A stretch of DNA of 64,000 bases from an uncultured Acidimicrobiaceae bacterium (GTDB lineage: Bacteria > Actinomycetota > Acidimicrobiia > Acidimicrobiales > SZUA-35): positions 3,151-67,150 of the forward strand of contig CAMYLA010000001.1 in NCBI GenBank assembly GCA_947259095.1, read 5' to 3'. The notes under the pieces are model-generated. The model was not told the DNA's origin. It saw only the letters and a list, made by a program, of their open reading frames with translations, and ran no database searches. Every line of letters starts with the position of its first letter. Within the stretch, counting starts at the first letter, position 1. Below, piece after piece: positions 56,838-64,000 of this stretch. Position numbers and translations under genes: made by a program.

Positions 56838-58793
56838 CTACGGGGCCGGCTCGGCGGCCAGCCTGTCGATGAACTCGTCGACAGGGACGTTGCGTTCGAC
56901 TTCGCCGCCTCGGGGGTTGACCCCGACGGTACCGGCTGCCACATCGTCGTCGCCGACGACGAGGACATAGGGGATCTTCTGGGTCTTGGCCCGCCGGATC
57001 CGTTTTCCGAGCGGATCGTTGGCCTCGCTGGTCTCCACCCGATAGCCGGCCTCGACCAGCTGGGCCGCCACCGAATCGGCGTAGCCGTTGTGGTCCTCGG
57101 CCACCGGCAACACCTCGACCTGGACCGGGGCCAACCAGAGGGGGAAGTTCCCGGCAAAATGCTCGACCAGCACGCCGAAGAACCGCTCGATCGAACCGAG
57201 CAACGCCCGGTGCAGCATCACCGGCCGGCGGCGGGAGCCATCGGAGGCCACGTACTCCAGGTCGAACCGATCGGGGAGGTTGAAGTCGGCCTGGATCGTG
57301 GAGAGCTGCCACGACCGGCCGATGGCATCGCGAACGTCGATGTCGATCTTGGGGCCGTAGAACGCGCCGCCGCCCTCGTCGACGGTGTACGACATTTCGG
57401 CCTTGTTCAGGGTGTCGCGCAGGCACTCGGTTGCCAGGTCCCAGATGTGGTCGCTGCCGACCGACTTCTCGGCCGGCCGGGTCGAGAGCTTGGCCTCGAA
57501 ATCGTCGAAACCGAAGGCCTGGAGCATGTCGAGGACGAACCGCAACGTACGATCCAACTCCTGTGGCAGGCCTTCCTCGGTGACGAAGATGTGGGCGTCG
57601 TCCTGGGTGAAGCCCCTGATCCGCATCAGACCATGGAGCGTGCCGGCCCGCTCGTATCGGTAGACGGTGCCGAGCTCGAACAGCCGGATCGGCAGGTCGC
57701 GGTACGACCGCTGTTGGGACCGGTAGACCAGCACGTGCATCGGGCAGTTCATCGGCTTCGGGTAGTACGTGCCGTTGTCCATCTCCATCGGCGGGTACAT
57801 CCCGTCGGCGTAGAAGTCGAGGTGGCCGGAGGTCTCGAACAGTTTCCCGTTTGCCAGATGAGGGGTGTAGGTGAAGTCGTAGCCGCCCTCCTCGTGGCGG
57901 CGGCGGGAGTAGTCCTCCATCAGCTTTCGCACCGTTGCACCCCGGGGGTGCCAGATCGCCAGGCCGCCGCCGAGTTCGGAAGGGAACGAAAGCAGATCGA
58001 GTTCGTTCGCCAACCGACGGTGGTCCCGCTTTGCCGCCTCCTCCAACCGGTGGAGGTGGGCCGCCAGCTGCTTACGATCGGCCCACGCCGTGCCGTAGAT
58101 ACGCTGCAGCATCGGGTTGTGCTCGTCGCCCTTCCAGTAGGCGCCCGCAACCTTCATCAACTTGAAGTGGCCGAGCCTGCCGGTGGACGGCACGTGGGGC
58201 CCGACACACATGTCGATGAAGGCGTCGCTGTTGCGGTAGAAGCTGATCACCTCACCGCTGGCCTCGTTAGCCACTTCGGAATCGGACTGGCCTGACGTGA
58301 CCTGCTCGATGATGGCCCGCTTGTAGCGGTGGTCGGCCATGATCGACATCGCCTCGTCGGCGGTGACCTCGGAACGGACGAACGGCTGATCGGCGGCCAC
58401 GATGTCGCGCATCTTGGCTTCGATCCGTGCCAGGTCCTCGTCGCTGAAGGTCTCACCATCGGGCAGTTCGAAGTCGTAGTAGAAGCCGTCTTCGATCGGT
58501 GGGCCGATGGCGAACGTGGCGCCGGGCCACAGCTCGAGCACGGCCTGGGCCAGGACGTGGGCCGTCGAGTGCCGCAGCACATGCAGACCCTGATCCGAGG
58601 CTGCGGTGACGATCTCCACCTTCTGGCCGTCGGAGAGCTGGGTGTCGAGGTCGGCCTCGACCCCGTCGACAACAGCGATGAGGGCGTCGTTTGCCAAGCG
58701 CTTGCCGATATCGGCGGCCAGGGTCGCCACGGTGGCACCGCTTTCGAGCGTGCGCTGGGAACCGTCCGGGAGTACTACCGATATCTCTGACAC
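56838..58793 (-). CDS. thrS: Threonyl-tRNA synthetase
   Basis: 651 residues with the full architecture: N-terminal TGS domain (VVLPDGSQRTLESGATVATL), editing domain with HSTAHVLAQAV and CVGPHVPSTG, catalytic core with YYPKPMNCPMHVLVY (zinc Cys), ELGTVYRYERAGTLHGLMR, GRSWQLSTIQADFNLPDRF, and a C-terminal anticodon domain. The GTG at 58793 follows TAGACT by seven bases and has no Shine-Dalgarno, so no T-box or other leader fits. It heads thrS-HIT in the mycobacterial order. Confidence 0.97.
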   Translation of the reverse strand: MSEISVVLPDGSQRTLESGATVATLAADIGKRLANDALIAVVDGVEADLDTQLSDGQKVEIVTAASDQGLHVLRHSTAHVLAQAVLELWPGATFAIGPPIEDGFYYDFELPDGETFSDEDLARIEAKMRDIVAADQPFVRSEVTADEAMSIMADHRYKRAIIEQVTSGQSDSEVANEASGEVISFYRNSDAFIDMCVGPHVPSTGRLGHFKLMKVAGAYWKGDEHNPMLQRIYGTAWADRKQLAAHLHRLEEAAKRDHRRLANELDLLSFPSELGGGLAIWHPRGATVRKLMEDYSRRRHEEGGYDFTYTPHLANGKLFETSGHLDFYADGMYPPMEMDNGTYYPKPMNCPMHVLVYRSQQRSYRDLPIRLFELGTVYRYERAGTLHGLMRIRGFTQDDAHIFVTEEGLPQELDRTLRFVLDMLQAFGFDDFEAKLSTRPAEKSVGSDHIWDLATECLRDTLNKAEMSYTVDEGGGAFYGPKIDIDVRDAIGRSWQLSTIQADFNLPDRFDLEYVASDGSRRRPVMLHRALLGSIERFFGVLVEHFAGNFPLWLAPVQVEVLPVAEDHNGYADSVAAQLVEAGYRVETSEANDPLGKRIRRAKTQKIPYVLVVGDDDVAAGTVGVNPRGGEVERNVPVDEFIDRLAAEPAP

Positions 58794-58800
58794 AGCACCG

Positions 58801-58806
58801 AGTCTA
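58801..58806 (-). promoter_or_regulatory. TANNNT -10 element (TAGACT) 7 bases before thrS GTG
   Basis: TAGACT, seven bases (cggtgct), GTG. No Shine-Dalgarno is present. Confidence 0.5.
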
Positions 58807-58908
58807 CGTTCTCGTGCCGACTTGAAGCGTCGATTATCGGCGGAACCGGCGGGCCCGGGATGCCACGCTCCGCCCGCCGGCGCCGATGGCGACGCACCGG
58901 GCCCGCCG

Positions 58909-59727
58909 TCAGGACGCGGCGAGCACCTCGGCCAGCGGGACCAGCGGTTCACTGGTCAACACCGAGGTGGACAACGGACGCTCGATGGTGGCGACCGGCG
59001 CCCGAGCTCCGGCCGACGGGGCCGCCACAGACGCCGACACGTCCGCCGGCTCGGGTTTGGCGGCCGAACCGGCGTAGACGTTGACATAGTCAAGGCCGGT
59101 CAGGCTCTGGATCTCGTACATCACGTCGTCGATGAGCTCCCGGTAGACGGCCCGATCGCCGATCCGGGACTGGTAGCGCTCGACCTCGATCGGTTCGCCG
59201 AACCGGATGACGACCCGGCGGAAGAACTTCGGCATGGCCGCATCGACAGGCTGGATATCGGCGGTGCCGAGCAGGCCGACCGGAATGATCGGCGCCCCGG
59301 TTTCGATGGCAAGCCGAGCGGCCCCGGTGTGGCCCTTGTGGAGCTTGCCGGAGCGGCTCCTGGTGCCCTCGGGGTAGATACCGAACAGTCCCCCACCTTC
59401 GAGGACCGCCCTGGCGGTGTCGAGGGCGGCCTTGGCATGGTCGCCGCCCCGCCGGTCGATCGGGATCATGCCCAACGCCGGGAACAGGCGTCGGGTTTTC
59501 CAATCGTCGAGGTACTCGGACTTGCCGACGTAGATCAGGTTGCGATCCAGTACCGCGGGGACAAAGGCCGAGTCGATGGCCGCCACATGGTTTGGGCACA
59601 GCACGGCCGGACCGGTGTCGGGGACGTGTTCCAGCCCCTCGACCTGAAAGTCCCACAGCCTGGCGACCACCGGCTGCAGGAATCGGCGGGCCACCGACTG
59701 GTAGCGGCCGATCCCTTCGGGGATCAA
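58909..59727 (-). CDS. plsC: 1-acyl-sn-glycerol-3-phosphate acyltransferase (PlsC family)
   Basis: Membrane-associated acyltransferase making phosphatidic acid. 272 residues with the acyltransferase motifs NHVAAIDSAF (His-x4-Asp), GMIPIDRRGGDHAKAALDTA, FGIYPEGTRSRSGKLHKGHT and IIPVGLLGT. The C-terminal ~55 residues, Ala/Pro/Val-rich, look disordered. The ATG overlaps the mshC stop by four bases. Confidence 0.88.
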   Translation of the reverse strand: MIPEGIGRYQSVARRFLQPVVARLWDFQVEGLEHVPDTGPAVLCPNHVAAIDSAFVPAVLDRNLIYVGKSEYLDDWKTRRLFPALGMIPIDRRGGDHAKAALDTARAVLEGGGLFGIYPEGTRSRSGKLHKGHTGAARLAIETGAPIIPVGLLGTADIQPVDAAMPKFFRRVVIRFGEPIEVERYQSRIGDRAVYRELIDDVMYEIQSLTGLDYVNVYAGSAAKPEPADVSASVAAPSAGARAPVATIERPLSTSVLTSEPLVPLAEVLAAS

Positions 59728-60887
59728 GACGGGTCCTTGGCCGACGGTGGATTGAGCGTCACCGATCCGGCCGACAGGTCGACCCCCAGCAGCAACGCGG
59801 CGGCGGAGACCCCTTGGCCCCGATATGCGGCGGCATCGATGGCGGCCACCGCAGCCGGGGTGTCGAGGTCGTTGTCCAAGGCGGCTCGAACCTCCTCGAT
59901 CGCCCCCTCACCGTCTCCGGCGTCGAGCCAGCGAAGCAATCGGTCCGCCGCCTCCGGCATGATGTCGTCGTTCCACTCCCAGGCCGTCCGGTAATGGTTG
60001 GCCACGATGCCGAGCCTGATCGCCCGTGGATCGTATTCCTTGCGGAGGTCACTGACGAAGACCAGGTTGCCGAGGGACTTCGACATCTTCTCCCCGTCCA
60101 TCCTGACCATGGCCTGGTGCATCCAGTGGCGGACGAACGGCTCCCCGGTGGCGGCCATCGACTGCGCCGCCTCGCACTCGTGATGGGGAAAGATCAGGTC
60201 GGCACCGCCACCGTGGAGGTCGATGGTGGTGCCGAGCTCCCGTAGGGCAAGCGCCGAGCACTCGATGTGCCAGCCGGGACGGCCCGCCCCCCACAGCGAG
60301 TCCCACGCCGGTTCCCCGTCTGCCGACGGCTGCCACAACACGAAGTCGAGCGGGTCCCGTTTGTGGGGATCGTCGGGGTTGCCGCCCCGCTCGGCGGCCA
60401 GCGCCAGCATGGTCTCGCGGTCGTAGCCCGAGATCTCACCGAACTGCGGCCACTTCCCAACCTCGAAGTACACCGCCCCCCCGGCCTCGTAGGCGTAGCC
60501 GTTGTCCAGCACCATGCCGATGAAGCCCCGGATGTCGGCGATTGCCGACGTGGCCCGCGGTTCACTCCAGCTGACGAGCACGCCGAGGGCCTCCATGTCG
60601 TCGTCGAACCGGGCGGTCTCGGCCGCCGCCAGGTCGAGATAGTGCACGTTGAGCTCTCGGGCCTTGGCCAGGATCGAGTCGTCGACGTCGGTGACGTTGC
60701 GGACGCAACGGGTCTCGTGGCCGAGATCCCGCAGCCGACGTTGCAGGACGTCGTAGCCGAGATACACCGCAGCGTGCCCCAGGTGGGTGGCGTCATAGGG
60801 TGTGATGCCGCAGGTATAGATGGTGACGACCGGTCCCGGTTCGAAGGGGACGACCTGACCGCGTGCTGTGTCGAAGAGCTTGATCAC
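59724..60887 (-). CDS. mshC: Mycothiol ligase MshC (CysRS-like Cys:GlcN-Ins ligase)
   Basis: Joins cysteine to glucosaminyl-inositol in mycothiol synthesis. 387 residues of class I synthetase fold. The N-terminal IYTCGITPYDATHLGHA is the MshC form; CysRS has a different CGxTVY-type motif. Zinc ligands appear in YTCG, HIECSALA and HHECE; the KMSKS loop is DGEKMSKSLGNLV. The enzyme lacks the long anticodon domain of CysRS. The GTG at 60887 follows TACGCT by eight bases. It is divergent from fabI. Presence of MshC implies that the organism makes mycothiol. Confidence 0.9.
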   Translation of the reverse strand: MIKLFDTARGQVVPFEPGPVVTIYTCGITPYDATHLGHAAVYLGYDVLQRRLRDLGHETRCVRNVTDVDDSILAKARELNVHYLDLAAAETARFDDDMEALGVLVSWSEPRATSAIADIRGFIGMVLDNGYAYEAGGAVYFEVGKWPQFGEISGYDRETMLALAAERGGNPDDPHKRDPLDFVLWQPSADGEPAWDSLWGAGRPGWHIECSALALRELGTTIDLHGGGADLIFPHHECEAAQSMAATGEPFVRHWMHQAMVRMDGEKMSKSLGNLVFVSDLRKEYDPRAIRLGIVANHYRTAWEWNDDIMPEAADRLLRWLDAGDGEGAIEEVRAALDNDLDTPAAVAAIDAAAYRGQGVSAAALLLGVDLSAGSVTLNPPSAKDPS

Positions 60888-60895
60888 CAGTGCCG

Positions 60896-60901
60896 AGCGT
60901 A
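60896..60901 (-). promoter_or_regulatory. TANNNT -10 element (TACGCT) 8 bases before mshC GTG
   Basis: TACGCT, eight bases (cggcactg), GTG. The spacing is slightly longer than at the other leaderless-type starts. Confidence 0.4.
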
Positions 60902-61014
60902 CCGCCCTACCCCCCGGGGCGAGCAAAAGCTCGAACCCTTGCCGCTCCCGGCGTCGACAGGGAAACGGCCCGCATCGGGTGCAACCGGGGCCGGTGGGTG
61001 GTAGTCAGAGACGT

Positions 61015-61782
61015 ATGGCCCTTCTCACTGGCAAGAAACTGCTCATCACCGGCGTGCTGACCGACGACTCGTTGGCCTTCGGTGTGGCCAAGCTGGCGCA
61101 GCAGGAGGGGGCCGAGGTGGTGTTGACCGGCTTCGACCGGGCGCTGCGGCTGACCAGGCGCACGGCCCGCAAACTCGATCCGGTCCCCGACGTCTACGAG
61201 CTTGACGTCACCGACGTCGGCCACGGCCAGGCCCTGCAGGACACCTTGCGGGAGCGGTGGGGAACGGTCGACGGCGCACTCCATGCGGTGGGGTTCGCCC
61301 CGCCCAGCTGCCTCGGCGACGATTTCTCGGCCCCGGACTGGGACGACGTTGCGGTGGCCATGGAAGTCTCGGCCTACTCGCTGCGATCGCTGGCCGACAT
61401 CGTGTCGCCGCTGATGCCGGACGGTGGCTCGCTGGTCGGCCTGACCTTCGACGCCACGGTCTCCTGGCCTGCCTACAACTGGATGGGGGTGGCAAAGGCG
61501 GCCATGGAGTCGCTCAACCGCTACCTGGCACGGGACCTCGGGCCCCAGGGCGTCCGCTGCAATCTGGTGGCCGCCGGACCGATGAAGACCATCGCCGCCA
61601 AGTCGATTCCCGGCTTCGCCGCGTTCGAGGACGAATGGACCAAGCGAGCCCCCCTCGGCTGGGACGTGACCGACCCCGAGGGTGTCTCGAAGGCCTGCGT
61701 CGCCCTGCTGTCAGACTGGTTCCCCCAGACCACCGGCTCGATCATCCACGTCGACGGCGGCTATCACTCGGTCGGGGCCTGA
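61015..61782 (+). CDS. fabI: Enoyl-ACP reductase, InhA/FabI type
   Basis: NADH-dependent last step of fatty-acid elongation. 255-residue short-chain dehydrogenase: LLTGKKLLITGVLTDDSLAF cofactor start as in InhA, VVLTGFDR, the catalytic pair in AYNWMGVAKAAMES (Tyr-x6-Lys), VRCNLVAAGPMKT, RAPLGWDVTD and the C-terminal TTGSIIHVDGGYHSVGA. It is divergent from mshC. The start ATG has no clear Shine-Dalgarno. Its stop codon lies at the first copy of a downstream tandem repeat. Confidence 0.95.
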   Translation: MALLTGKKLLITGVLTDDSLAFGVAKLAQQEGAEVVLTGFDRALRLTRRTARKLDPVPDVYELDVTDVGHGQALQDTLRERWGTVDGALHAVGFAPPSCLGDDFSAPDWDDVAVAMEVSAYSLRSLADIVSPLMPDGGSLVGLTFDATVSWPAYNWMGVAKAAMESLNRYLARDLGPQGVRCNLVAAGPMKTIAAKSIPGFAAFEDEWTKRAPLGWDVTDPEGVSKACVALLSDWFPQTTGSIIHVDGGYHSVGA

Positions 61783-61848
61783 GGGCCCCTCGCACCCGGT
61801 CGAGGCCTGAGGGCCCCACGCACCCGGTCGAGGCCTGAGGGCCCCTCA
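61776..61848. repeat. 28-bp tandem repeat spanning the fabI stop codon (2.6 copies)
   Basis: Units at 61776-61803, 61804-61831 and a partial third at 61832-61848 share GGCCTGAGGGCCCC, so the TGA of fabI is repeated twice more downstream. Each unit holds the near-palindrome GAGGGCCCCTC. The array fills the 63-base convergent gap and reaches the end of the next gene on the opposite strand. Confidence 0.88.
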
Positions 61849-63264
61849 CCCTTCGGGGGCCACGAGCCAGCGAGGGTTGTTGACCGCCAGCCGGTCGACC
61901 ACCGAACCCATCACCACCTCGGCCACGTCGTCCAGCCGATCGTCGAATTGGCCGCTGCGGATGGCGCCGGACAACTCCCGCTCCGAATCGAACCCCAGAC
62001 CGGCCAGGCGCCGACCTCGCCGTTCCGCGATGTCGCCCCGCAGGTCCAGTTCCCGCCCGATGGTTGCCAGCGCGTTGGCCGCGACCAGCGCGTGGAATCG
62101 GGTCCGACCCTCCGTGCTGTCCGAGACATCTCCGAGCAGGAAATCCCGGACCGCATCGAGCAGGTCGGCAGACGACGGCCGGCCGCCCCCCTCGGCCATC
62201 CCGGTGCCCAGTGGCCTCGACTCCCCGACCGAAGGCACGGCGCCGACCGCAGCCTCGGCCCTGGCCGAGGCTGCGGGGTGGATCAGGCGGAGCACGTCGT
62301 ATTCCTGTTCGGCCACCCGGGGTCCGATCGACACCAACTCGACCGACGGCACATCACCCGACAGATGCCGGTTGCTCTGGGTGCCGCACATGATGCCCCA
62401 CTTGAGGGTGCCCAGGGTTTCCCACCAACGAACGGTCGCAGGATCGACCGGGACACCGGCCGCCTCCTCGTAGGCGGCGAACAGCTCGCCATAGCCACCG
62501 ACACCGGCTACCGGCTCCGGGCCGCCGAATCGCCAGGCCCGGACGCACAGCCAGCCAAGATCCTCCATCGGGTCACCGAGATGGCCGAGCTCCCAGTCGA
62601 TCACCGCCGCCAGTCCGTCTTCGTCGATGATCAGGTTGCCCAATCGGAAGTCGCCGTGAACCACCGTGAGGGGCCGATCGGTGCGATCACCGCCGACGGG
62701 CCGGTTGGCTTCCAACCAGCGGAACCCCAGCTCGAACGCCGGACTGACCAGGTCCAGCTCCTCCGCCACCTCCCGATACCGACCGACCTCGTCCGTGACC
62801 TCCAACCAAGGCACCTCGGCCGGGTCCACCCCGGTGTGGAGGGCGGCCAGCGCCCGCCCGAGCTGCGACGGCAGCACCCGGCGGGCCTGTTCGAAACGAT
62901 CGTCCCGCAGGATCCGTCTGGCGATGGTCTCGCCGTGGACCCGCTCGGTCACGAAGAAACTGTGGCCCACCGCTGCGGCGCCGTCACGGTTGGTGCCCAC
63001 GACCAGCGGAGTCGGCACGCCGGCCTTCCTGGCGGTGCGGACGAGGTCGGCTTCGTCCGCCATACCGTTCGGCAGCCGCGGCTCCGGCGAGATCTCCCGC
63101 TGGAGCACGAACTCGCTCGGCCCGCCTCCGGTCTCGGTCGCCACCGCATAGGTTTGGCGGCTGGCCCCGCCGGTGAGCTGTTCGGCCGACCGGACCGGCC
63201 CGGCACCGGCGTTTCGAGTCAGGAGCTCGCCGAGAGCCTCGAGGCCGGGGGGATCGAGCGACAT
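61846..63264 (-). CDS. Aminoglycoside phosphotransferase-fold (APH) protein fused to DUF6285
   Basis: 472 residues. Residues ~25-300 form an APH-type kinase domain: LTGGASRQTYAV, catalytic loop VVHGDFRLGNLIID, and VIDWELGHLGDPMEDLGWL with the metal-binding Asp. From about residue 365 a second domain (ADLLDAVRDFLLGDV, EGRTRFHALVAANALATIGR) matches DUF6285. In related actinobacteria such proteins lie near acyl-CoA dehydrogenase genes, so a small metabolic substrate rather than an antibiotic is likely; that is inference. ATG 63264 is six bases after TAGGTT; GTG 63270 is an alternative. Confidence 0.82.
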   Translation of the reverse strand: MSLDPPGLEALGELLTRNAGAGPVRSAEQLTGGASRQTYAVATETGGGPSEFVLQREISPEPRLPNGMADEADLVRTARKAGVPTPLVVGTNRDGAAAVGHSFFVTERVHGETIARRILRDDRFEQARRVLPSQLGRALAALHTGVDPAEVPWLEVTDEVGRYREVAEELDLVSPAFELGFRWLEANRPVGGDRTDRPLTVVHGDFRLGNLIIDEDGLAAVIDWELGHLGDPMEDLGWLCVRAWRFGGPEPVAGVGGYGELFAAYEEAAGVPVDPATVRWWETLGTLKWGIMCGTQSNRHLSGDVPSVELVSIGPRVAEQEYDVLRLIHPAASARAEAAVGAVPSVGESRPLGTGMAEGGGRPSSADLLDAVRDFLLGDVSDSTEGRTRFHALVAANALATIGRELDLRGDIAERRGRRLAGLGFDSERELSGAIRSGQFDDRLDDVAEVVMGSVVDRLAVNNPRWLVAPEG

Positions 63265-63270
63265 CGTCAC

Positions 63271-63276
63271 AACCTA
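63271..63276 (-). promoter_or_regulatory. TANNNT -10 element (TAGGTT) 6 bases before the APH-DUF6285 ATG
   Basis: TAGGTT, six bases (gtgacg), ATG. There is no Shine-Dalgarno, and the M23 peptidase gene ends 28 bases upstream. Confidence 0.4.
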
Positions 63277-63303
63277 GGGGTGCGCCGCCCGCCCCTCAAG
63301 TCT

Positions 63304-64000
63304 CTAGAACCGGGCGCCGTCGCAGACCGCAGCGGTGTCGATGAACGGGTTGATCTGGTTGCCCCGACCGCCGGCGTGGATCTCGAAGTGCAGGTGGGGA
63401 ATACCCGCCGCATTGCCGTCGTCGCCCACGTAGCCGATGATCTGGCCCGCTCGGACCTCGCCCTCGACGTCGCCGTAGGCCGAGAGGTGGGTCCCGTAGA
63501 AGTAGTTGCCCTTGTCGTCGAAGAGGTGGAACGACCGGCCGCCGACCCTGTTCGACCGGAACGACACCGTCCCGGTGACCGGGGCCACGATTGGCACACC
63601 ACGATTGGCGATCATGTCGACGCCCTTGTGGCGGCGGCCGCCGGAGCGGGCGAAGCCCCAGGAGTCGATGAACGAATGTGGGCCGTCGAGTGGGCAGGTC
63701 CTCAGGTAGGCCCCCTGCTTGTAGCCAAGGCTCTGGGCCCAAACCGACTCCGAGACCGATTCGATCCGGGCGGTGCGGTTGAGGTTGCGTTCCTCGGCGT
63801 CTGCCAGCCAGGACTGCTCGTATTCCAGCCGGCTCTGGAGTTGGTCGACCTGGTCGGTCAGCTCCTCGTTCTCGACGATCTCGGCTTCCAGGTTGACCTT
63901 TGCCAGCTCCAGGTCCTTCGACTTGGTGCGGTATTTGTCGAACGATTCGGTGTCGGCGATGATCGCCGCATCGCCGAGGGCGTTGGCCCGGAGGCCTTCG
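63304..64000 (-). CDS. M23 (LytM) peptidase with coiled coil, N-terminus beyond right edge
   Basis: The frame is open from the right edge to the stop at 63304, about 231 residues. The visible N-terminal part is a charged helix of ~85 residues (DKYRTKSKDLELAKVNLEAE, ENEELTDQVDQLQSRLEYEQ) of coiled-coil type. The M23 domain follows with RRHKGVDMIANRGVPIVAPV (zinc His and Asp) and GIPHLHFEIHAGG (HLHFE), so the peptidase site is complete. Expected to act on peptidoglycan outside the membrane, or as an activator; any signal peptide lies outside the window. The architecture resembles EnvC/NlpD-like division-associated proteins. Confidence 0.85.
   Translation of the reverse strand, partial: EGLRANALGDAAIIADTESFDKYRTKSKDLELAKVNLEAEIVENEELTDQVDQLQSRLEYEQSWLADAEERNLNRTARIESVSESVWAQSLGYKQGAYLRTCPLDGPHSFIDSWGFARSGGRRHKGVDMIANRGVPIVAPVTGTVSFRSNRVGGRSFHLFDDKGNYFYGTHLSAYGDVEGEVRAGQIIGYVGDDGNAAGIPHLHFEIHAGGRGNQINPFIDTAAVCDGARF

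Noticed and set aside
58794..58908. T-box or other leader riboswitch before thrS, alaS, hisS or aspS
   Set aside because: The upstream gaps are too short, the thrS and alaS starts sit directly after -10-like hexamers, and no T-box core sequence was seen.
59724..60887. Annotation as cysteinyl-tRNA synthetase
   Set aside because: The CGITPYDATHLGHA motif and the short C-terminus are those of MshC, not CysRS.
61846..63264. Aminoglycoside resistance gene
   Set aside because: The APH fold is shared by many metabolic kinases; fusion to DUF6285 and the absence of any mobile element argue against a resistance role.

Overview
The window is a high-GC chromosomal segment packed almost entirely with housekeeping genes, mostly on the minus strand and often joined by 4-base ATGA/GTGA overlaps. 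Gene content and order point to an actinobacterium: the actinobacterial integration host factor mIHF, a PriA without recognisable helicase motifs, mycothiol ligase MshC, the phosphatidylinositol-mannoside genes pgsA-patA-pimA and an InhA-type enoyl reductase. The AroK-AroB fusion, the DUF6285 fusion and the reduced PriA suggest a deep-branching lineage such as Acidimicrobiia rather than Mycobacterium or Streptomyces; that placement is inference. From memory, much of the order matches two stretches of the M. tuberculosis chromosome (thrS to the aro genes; pyrR to priA).

Layout, left to right. 1-5293: priA (cut by the left edge), metK, coaBC, rpoZ, gmk, mihF. 5418-14460: the pyrimidine operon pyrR-pyrB-pyrC-carA-carB-pyrD-pyrF, read leftwards, headed by a PyrR-binding RNA hairpin and a terminator-like hairpin. 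14605-16648: a crotonase and a secreted CAP-domain protein. 16715-25188: nusB, efp, an M24 peptidase, a possible 20-residue membrane peptide, aroKB, prepilin peptidase, a DUF4388 protein, aroE, mltG, ruvX. 25259-38005: alaS, two small conserved genes, rarA, an unknown plus-strand membrane protein, aspS, hisS, an ATP-grasp-like protein, rel. 38145-45931: secF, secD, yajC, tgt, queA, ruvB, ruvA, ruvC. 45996-48115: an ABC exporter on the plus strand. 48180-60887: yebC, pdxT, pdxS, a DUF3048 protein, a degenerate M48-like protein, pimA, patA, pgsA, a membrane protein, a HIT protein, thrS, plsC, mshC. 61015-64000: fabI (plus strand), a phosphotransferase-DUF6285 fusion, and an M23 peptidase cut by the right edge.

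Functional groups are UMP synthesis, shikimate pathway steps, four aminoacyl-tRNA synthetases, Sec export accessory proteins, Holliday-junction processing, PLP synthesis, inositol phospholipid and PIM synthesis, and stringent response. Two regulatory themes can be read from the DNA. At least ten start codons lie 6-8 bases downstream of a TANNNT hexamer with no Shine-Dalgarno sequence, which suggests leaderless transcripts. The pyr operon carries a well-formed PyrR-binding loop that overlaps its Shine-Dalgarno sequence.

No gap between genes exceeds 300 bases. I found no tRNA or rRNA gene, CRISPR array, insertion sequence, prophage, toxin-antitoxin pair or defence locus. I do not see a new multigene system. 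The most unusual items are a tRNA-guanine transglycosylase lacking its zinc cysteines, an M48-type protein with the whole HEXXH motif replaced, the 20-residue membrane peptide with its own promoter, and several 24-28 bp tandem repeats.
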